64,000 nucleotides of DNA from Terriglobia bacterium (GTDB taxonomy: Bacteria; Acidobacteriota; Terriglobia; Bryobacterales; Bryobacteraceae), in assembly GCA_020073445.1 (NCBI GenBank), contig JAIQFE010000038.1, positions 1 through 64,000 of the forward strand. The letters are read 5' to 3'. Of this stretch, positions 61,625 to 64,000 are shown in pieces. Both the position numbers and the translations under genes were made by a program. Under the pieces are notes generated by a model that did not search any database, had not been told where the DNA came from, and worked only from the letters and a program-made list of their open reading frames with translations. Positions within the stretch are counted from its first letter, which is position 1; each line of letters starts with the position of its first letter.

Positions 61625-63270
61625 TGAACATGACTGAAACACGCCTCGGTTTCGTTGGGTTCGTTTTGTTCTGCAGCGTTTCCGCCTGGGCGGCTGCTCC
61701 CAGTCCCGTCGCCGATGCGGCCATGAAGCGGGACCAGGCCGCCGTGCGGGCTCTGTTGTCTAAGAAATCCGACGTCAACGCTCCTCAGCCCGATGGCGCA
61801 ACCGCCCTGCAATGGGCCGTTTACAACAATGATCCGGCCATGGCCGACCTCCTGATCGGCGCCGGAGCGAACGTCAAGGCGGCCAACCACGACGGCGCGA
61901 CGCCTCTCTTCCTCGCCTGCGAAAGCGGCAACGCCGTGATGATCGAGAAGTTACTGAAAGCCGGCGCCGACGCGAACGAAGTTGGTCCCGTCGGCGACAC
62001 GCCTCTGATGATGGCATCGCGCACCGGTAAAGTGGACGCCGTGAAGGTACTTCTCGACCACAAAGCCGATGTCAACGCCAAAGAGCAAGTCCGCGGAACC
62101 ACCGCGCTGATGTGGGCTGTGGAGCAGCAGCATCCCGCGGTTGTGAAAATGCTTGTGGAACACGGCGCCGATGTCGCCGCGACCACTACTTCCGCCAAGG
62201 TATCGACGACGGCTTATCTTGCTCCACAAGTCCGGTTGCGAACCACTCCCGCCGGAGCGCCCTCCGCGGGCCGTCCTGCCGGCGGAGGAGGCCGGGCAGG
62301 TGCCGGACGTCCGCCTGGGATCACGGCGGAACAACAAGCTGCGGCCGACGCCGGCACGTTCTTCAGCGGTCCTAACAACGATAAAGGCGGCGCCCTGACG
62401 CCTCTGGTTTTCGCTGCCCGGGAAAACTGTCTGGAGTGCGCGAAGATCCTGCTCGACGCCCACGCCGACATCAATCAGACCACCAAGTACGGCTGGTCTC
62501 CGCTGCTCACCGCGACCCAGAACCGGCACTATCAGCTCGGGTCGTTCCTGCTGGACCACGGGGCCAAACCCAACATCTCGAATAACGGCGGCTGGTCGCC
62601 TCTCTACATCGCGACCGATAATCGCAATATCGAAGGTGGCGATTATCCCGTCCGCACGCCGGACATGGACCACCTCGAGTTCATCAAGCGCCTGATCGAC
62701 CATGGGGCCGACGTCAACATCCGCGTCTGCGGAACTTCATCGACGGCCACGGAGTGCCATGGCGACAGCACCGAGACGCGCACCAACTTCACCATGCAGT
62801 GGCTCTACGAGGAAGGTGCGACGCCGTTCCTGCGCGCCGCGCAATCGGGCGACGTCGAGCTGATGAAGCTGCTGCTGGCGCATGGCGCCGATCCCAAGAT
62901 CGCCACCGCGCACAACGTGACTCCGCTGGCTGTCGCTGCGGGCATCGGCTGGGTGGAGGGCGTAACGTACGAATGGTCTGCGAAGGAAAGCGTTGAAGCT
63001 GTGAAGATGCTGCTCGATCTCGGCCTCGATCCCAACGCCACGAGCGACGAAGGCCGCGCTCCTCTGCATGGCGCGGCGCACAAGGGCCGCGATGAGGTTG
63101 TCCAGATGTTAGTGGACCACGGCGCCAAGCTCGATCAGCTTGATTTCGGCAGCCGCGATACCGGCAATGGCGACATGCTTGGCCACCGCTGGATCCCGCT
63201 CAACTACGCCGAGGGTCTGGTCCGCGTGGGTGTACAGTCGGCATCCCTCATCCCGAAACCGCTGAGCTGA
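61624..63270 (+). CDS. Exported ankyrin-repeat protein, C-terminus frameshifted
   Basis: This 548-aa protein has a signal peptide (about residues 1-22) and about ten ankyrin repeats (DGATALQWAVYNNDPAMADL, DGATPLFLACESGNAVMIEK, GDTPLMMASRTGKVDAVKVL and later EGRAPLHGAAHKGRDEVVQM). A Gly/Pro/Arg-rich insert lies near 205-240. It is the third gene of the DUF1592/DUF1552 operon (ATGA overlap). After VRVGVQS the present frame stops at 63270. One missing G near 63240 would continue it as GIPHPETAELMRRLMREHGL and on to TAA 63360-63362. So either a one-base deletion or a sequencing error has removed about 40 residues. Confidence 0.9.
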   Translation: MNMTETRLGFVGFVLFCSVSAWAAAPSPVADAAMKRDQAAVRALLSKKSDVNAPQPDGATALQWAVYNNDPAMADLLIGAGANVKAANHDGATPLFLACESGNAVMIEKLLKAGADANEVGPVGDTPLMMASRTGKVDAVKVLLDHKADVNAKEQVRGTTALMWAVEQQHPAVVKMLVEHGADVAATTTSAKVSTTAYLAPQVRLRTTPAGAPSAGRPAGGGGRAGAGRPPGITAEQQAAADAGTFFSGPNNDKGGALTPLVFAARENCLECAKILLDAHADINQTTKYGWSPLLTATQNRHYQLGSFLLDHGAKPNISNNGGWSPLYIATDNRNIEGGDYPVRTPDMDHLEFIKRLIDHGADVNIRVCGTSSTATECHGDSTETRTNFTMQWLYEEGATPFLRAAQSGDVELMKLLLAHGADPKIATAHNVTPLAVAAGIGWVEGVTYEWSAKESVEAVKMLLDLGLDPNATSDEGRAPLHGAAHKGRDEVVQMLVDHGAKLDQLDFGSRDTGNGDMLGHRWIPLNYAEGLVRVGVQSASLIPKPLS

Positions 63271-63325
63271 TGCGCAGGCTGATGCGCGAGCACGGTCTCG
63301 AAGTCCCCGCGCCCATCACGTCGTC

Positions 63326-63416
63326 GATCTGCATCACGCAGATCTGCCAGCCCCGCCAGTAATGGCGGGGGCTACAGCCGATCTTTTCCCAAAGAGCGCC
63401 TATAGGCGCTCTTTGG
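63326..63416. repeat. Hairpin cluster with a 28-bp perfect palindrome
   Basis: GATCTGC-ATCAC-GCAGATC (63326-63344) and CCCCGCC-AGTAAT-GGCGGGG (about 63351-63370) are followed by a perfect 28-bp palindrome at 63389-63416 centred on CTATAG. The middle hairpin loop contains the TAA that would end the restored ankyrin frame. It is a likely terminator for the three-gene operon. Confidence 0.75.
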
Positions 63417-63592
63417 TCATGTGCACCGAGTCCTTTTCGGACTAGTGAGCTATGCTGAGAACACGTAAGTTATTGGTTCTGCATAATGCCAGAAATGCTA
63501 GAAATGCAGAAAGCGCATAGCCATGGCACGCTACGGCACAGTAGGCTGTCGCGAGGCTAAGTATGCAGTATGCGCAGCGCCGCGCATCGTGA
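63417..63592. other. Intergenic stretch with short direct repeats
   Basis: No gene is credible here. AGAAATGC occurs twice in tandem (63491-63498, 63500-63507) followed by the related AGAAAGCGC. GTATGCAGTATGCGCAGCGC (about 63571-63590) is also internally repetitive. Together with 63271-63416 it makes a gap of more than 300 bp between the ankyrin gene and the KGG protein. Confidence 0.4.
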
Positions 63593-63606
63593 TACTATCC
63601 TATCTG

Positions 63607-63747
63607 ATGGCAAAGAGAAAGAATCCCGCGGCGGTTGCCCTAGGACGAAAGGGCGGAAAGACTACGGCCAAAAGATTGACGGCCGCAGAACGCTCAGCGT
63701 CGGCCAAGAAGGCAGCCGCGGCGCGGTGGGGGAAGAAGGGGAAGTGA
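63607..63747 (+). CDS. Small basic KGG-motif protein, 46 aa
   Basis: The protein reads MAKRKNPAAVALGRKGGKTT..., then AERSASAKKAAAARWGKKGK. The ALGRKGG and AAAARW blocks recur in small conserved proteins of many soil bacteria, some annotated as stress or KGG-repeat proteins. It is strongly basic, so it may bind nucleic acid. ATG 63607 is chosen: TACTAT (63593-63598) ends 8 nt before it, and the longer frame to 63523 crosses that box. It is followed at 15 bp by the zinc-ribbon gene. Confidence 0.65.
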   Translation: MAKRKNPAAVALGRKGGKTTAKRLTAAERSASAKKAAAARWGKKGK

Positions 63748-63761
63748 GGAGGCGACCATAC

Positions 63762-64000
63762 GTGAAAGGATATGATGTCGCTCAGATTTGCCCGAATGGC
63801 CATGTTACGAATTCATCATCGGGACATTTGCCTGAACATAACGAGAAGTTTTGTTCTAAGTGCGGTGCCGAAACCATTGCCGCATGCCCCTCATGCCAGG
63901 CGCCCATCCGAGGGGCGTACTGGGGCGGCATGGGGCTTTCCTACGAGAAGCCCTCGCATTGCTCAGCATGTGGAAGCCCCTATCCATGGACGAGCGCAGC
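63762..64000 (+). CDS. DUF2321-like zinc-ribbon protein (partial)
   Basis: The frame is open from GTG 63762 to the right edge (79 codons). AGGAGG (in the intergenic stretch, 8-9 nt upstream) sets the start. Cysteine pairs appear in order: ICPNGHVTN, FCSKCGAE, ACPSCQAP and HCSACGSPYPW, the pattern of DUF2321, an uncharacterised protein with multiple zinc ribbons. The closeness to the KGG gene suggests cotranscription. The C-terminal part lies beyond the window. Confidence 0.8.
   Translation, partial: MKGYDVAQICPNGHVTNSSSGHLPEHNEKFCSKCGAETIAACPSCQAPIRGAYWGGMGLSYEKPSHCSACGSPYPWTSA

Noticed and set aside
63481-63520. Short direct repeats resembling a CRISPR fragment
   Set aside because: The AGAAATGC units are only 8 bp and adjacent, with no spacers and no cas genes.

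Overview
The window reads as high-GC chromosomal DNA of an acidobacterium, most likely of the Solibacter/Bryobacter type. This is an inference from gene content: a DUF1592 cytochrome, DUF1552 and ankyrin trio, PEP-CTERM and choice-of-anchor secreted proteins, many acidobacterial-style membrane glycosyltransferases, a bacillithiol gene (bshC) and a Gram-negative Kdo gene (kdsD). About 60 genes are supported, plus one tRNA, one IS1595-type insertion sequence, three genes with visible frame lesions, and several multi-hairpin repeats. No CRISPR array, rRNA or prophage was seen.

Layout. 1-1.9 kb: divergent bshC (cut by the left edge) and kdsD. 1.9-4.5 kb: a small, visibly AT-richer accessory patch with a broken isoprenylcysteine-methyltransferase-like gene, an orphan protein, a 54-aa protein and an IS1595-like transposase. 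4.6-8.0 kb: the conserved ATP-grasp, alpha-E and transglutaminase trio. 8-19 kb: cytochrome P450, hpt with an unusual kinase-like/nuclease-like partner, lhgO, a TgpA-like transglutaminase, two tandem GT39 membrane glycosyltransferases and a UMF1-type MFS transporter. 19-30 kb: secreted or hydrolytic proteins (BNR, HyuB, amidohydrolase), an NfrB-like c-di-GMP glycosyltransferase, thiD, a three-gene secreted operon and another GT39. 30-42 kb: radical SAM protein, lipoprotein, an NtrB/NtrC-like two-component pair, GGCT-like protein, HU, site-2 protease, GT2, prepilin peptidase, ECF sigma factor and zinc alcohol dehydrogenase. 42-51.9 kb: thrC, dienelactone hydrolase, geranylgeranyl-reductase-like protein, hemL, STAS and HDOD proteins, two PEP-CTERM proteins and a disrupted PQQ-type sugar dehydrogenase. 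52-64 kb: a hybrid histidine kinase, a trypsin-like/S1-P1 nuclease fusion, tRNA-Leu, the DUF1592/DUF1552/ankyrin operon, and a small KGG protein coupled to a zinc-ribbon DUF2321 protein cut by the right edge.

The most interesting items are these. (1) A 772-aa protein joins an intact trypsin-like protease to an S1/P1-phospholipase-C metal-site domain whose key tryptophan is internal, which suggests a self-processed zymogen. (2) Many start codons sit 6-8 nt behind a TANNNT box with no Shine-Dalgarno, suggesting widespread leaderless transcription. (3) Two genes are broken by short tandem duplications (three copies of a 7-bp unit; two copies of a 38-bp unit) whose removal restores a perfect reading frame, and a third by a one-base slip. 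(4) Multi-hairpin repeats abut gene 3' ends and supply the last codons of the neighbouring proteins.
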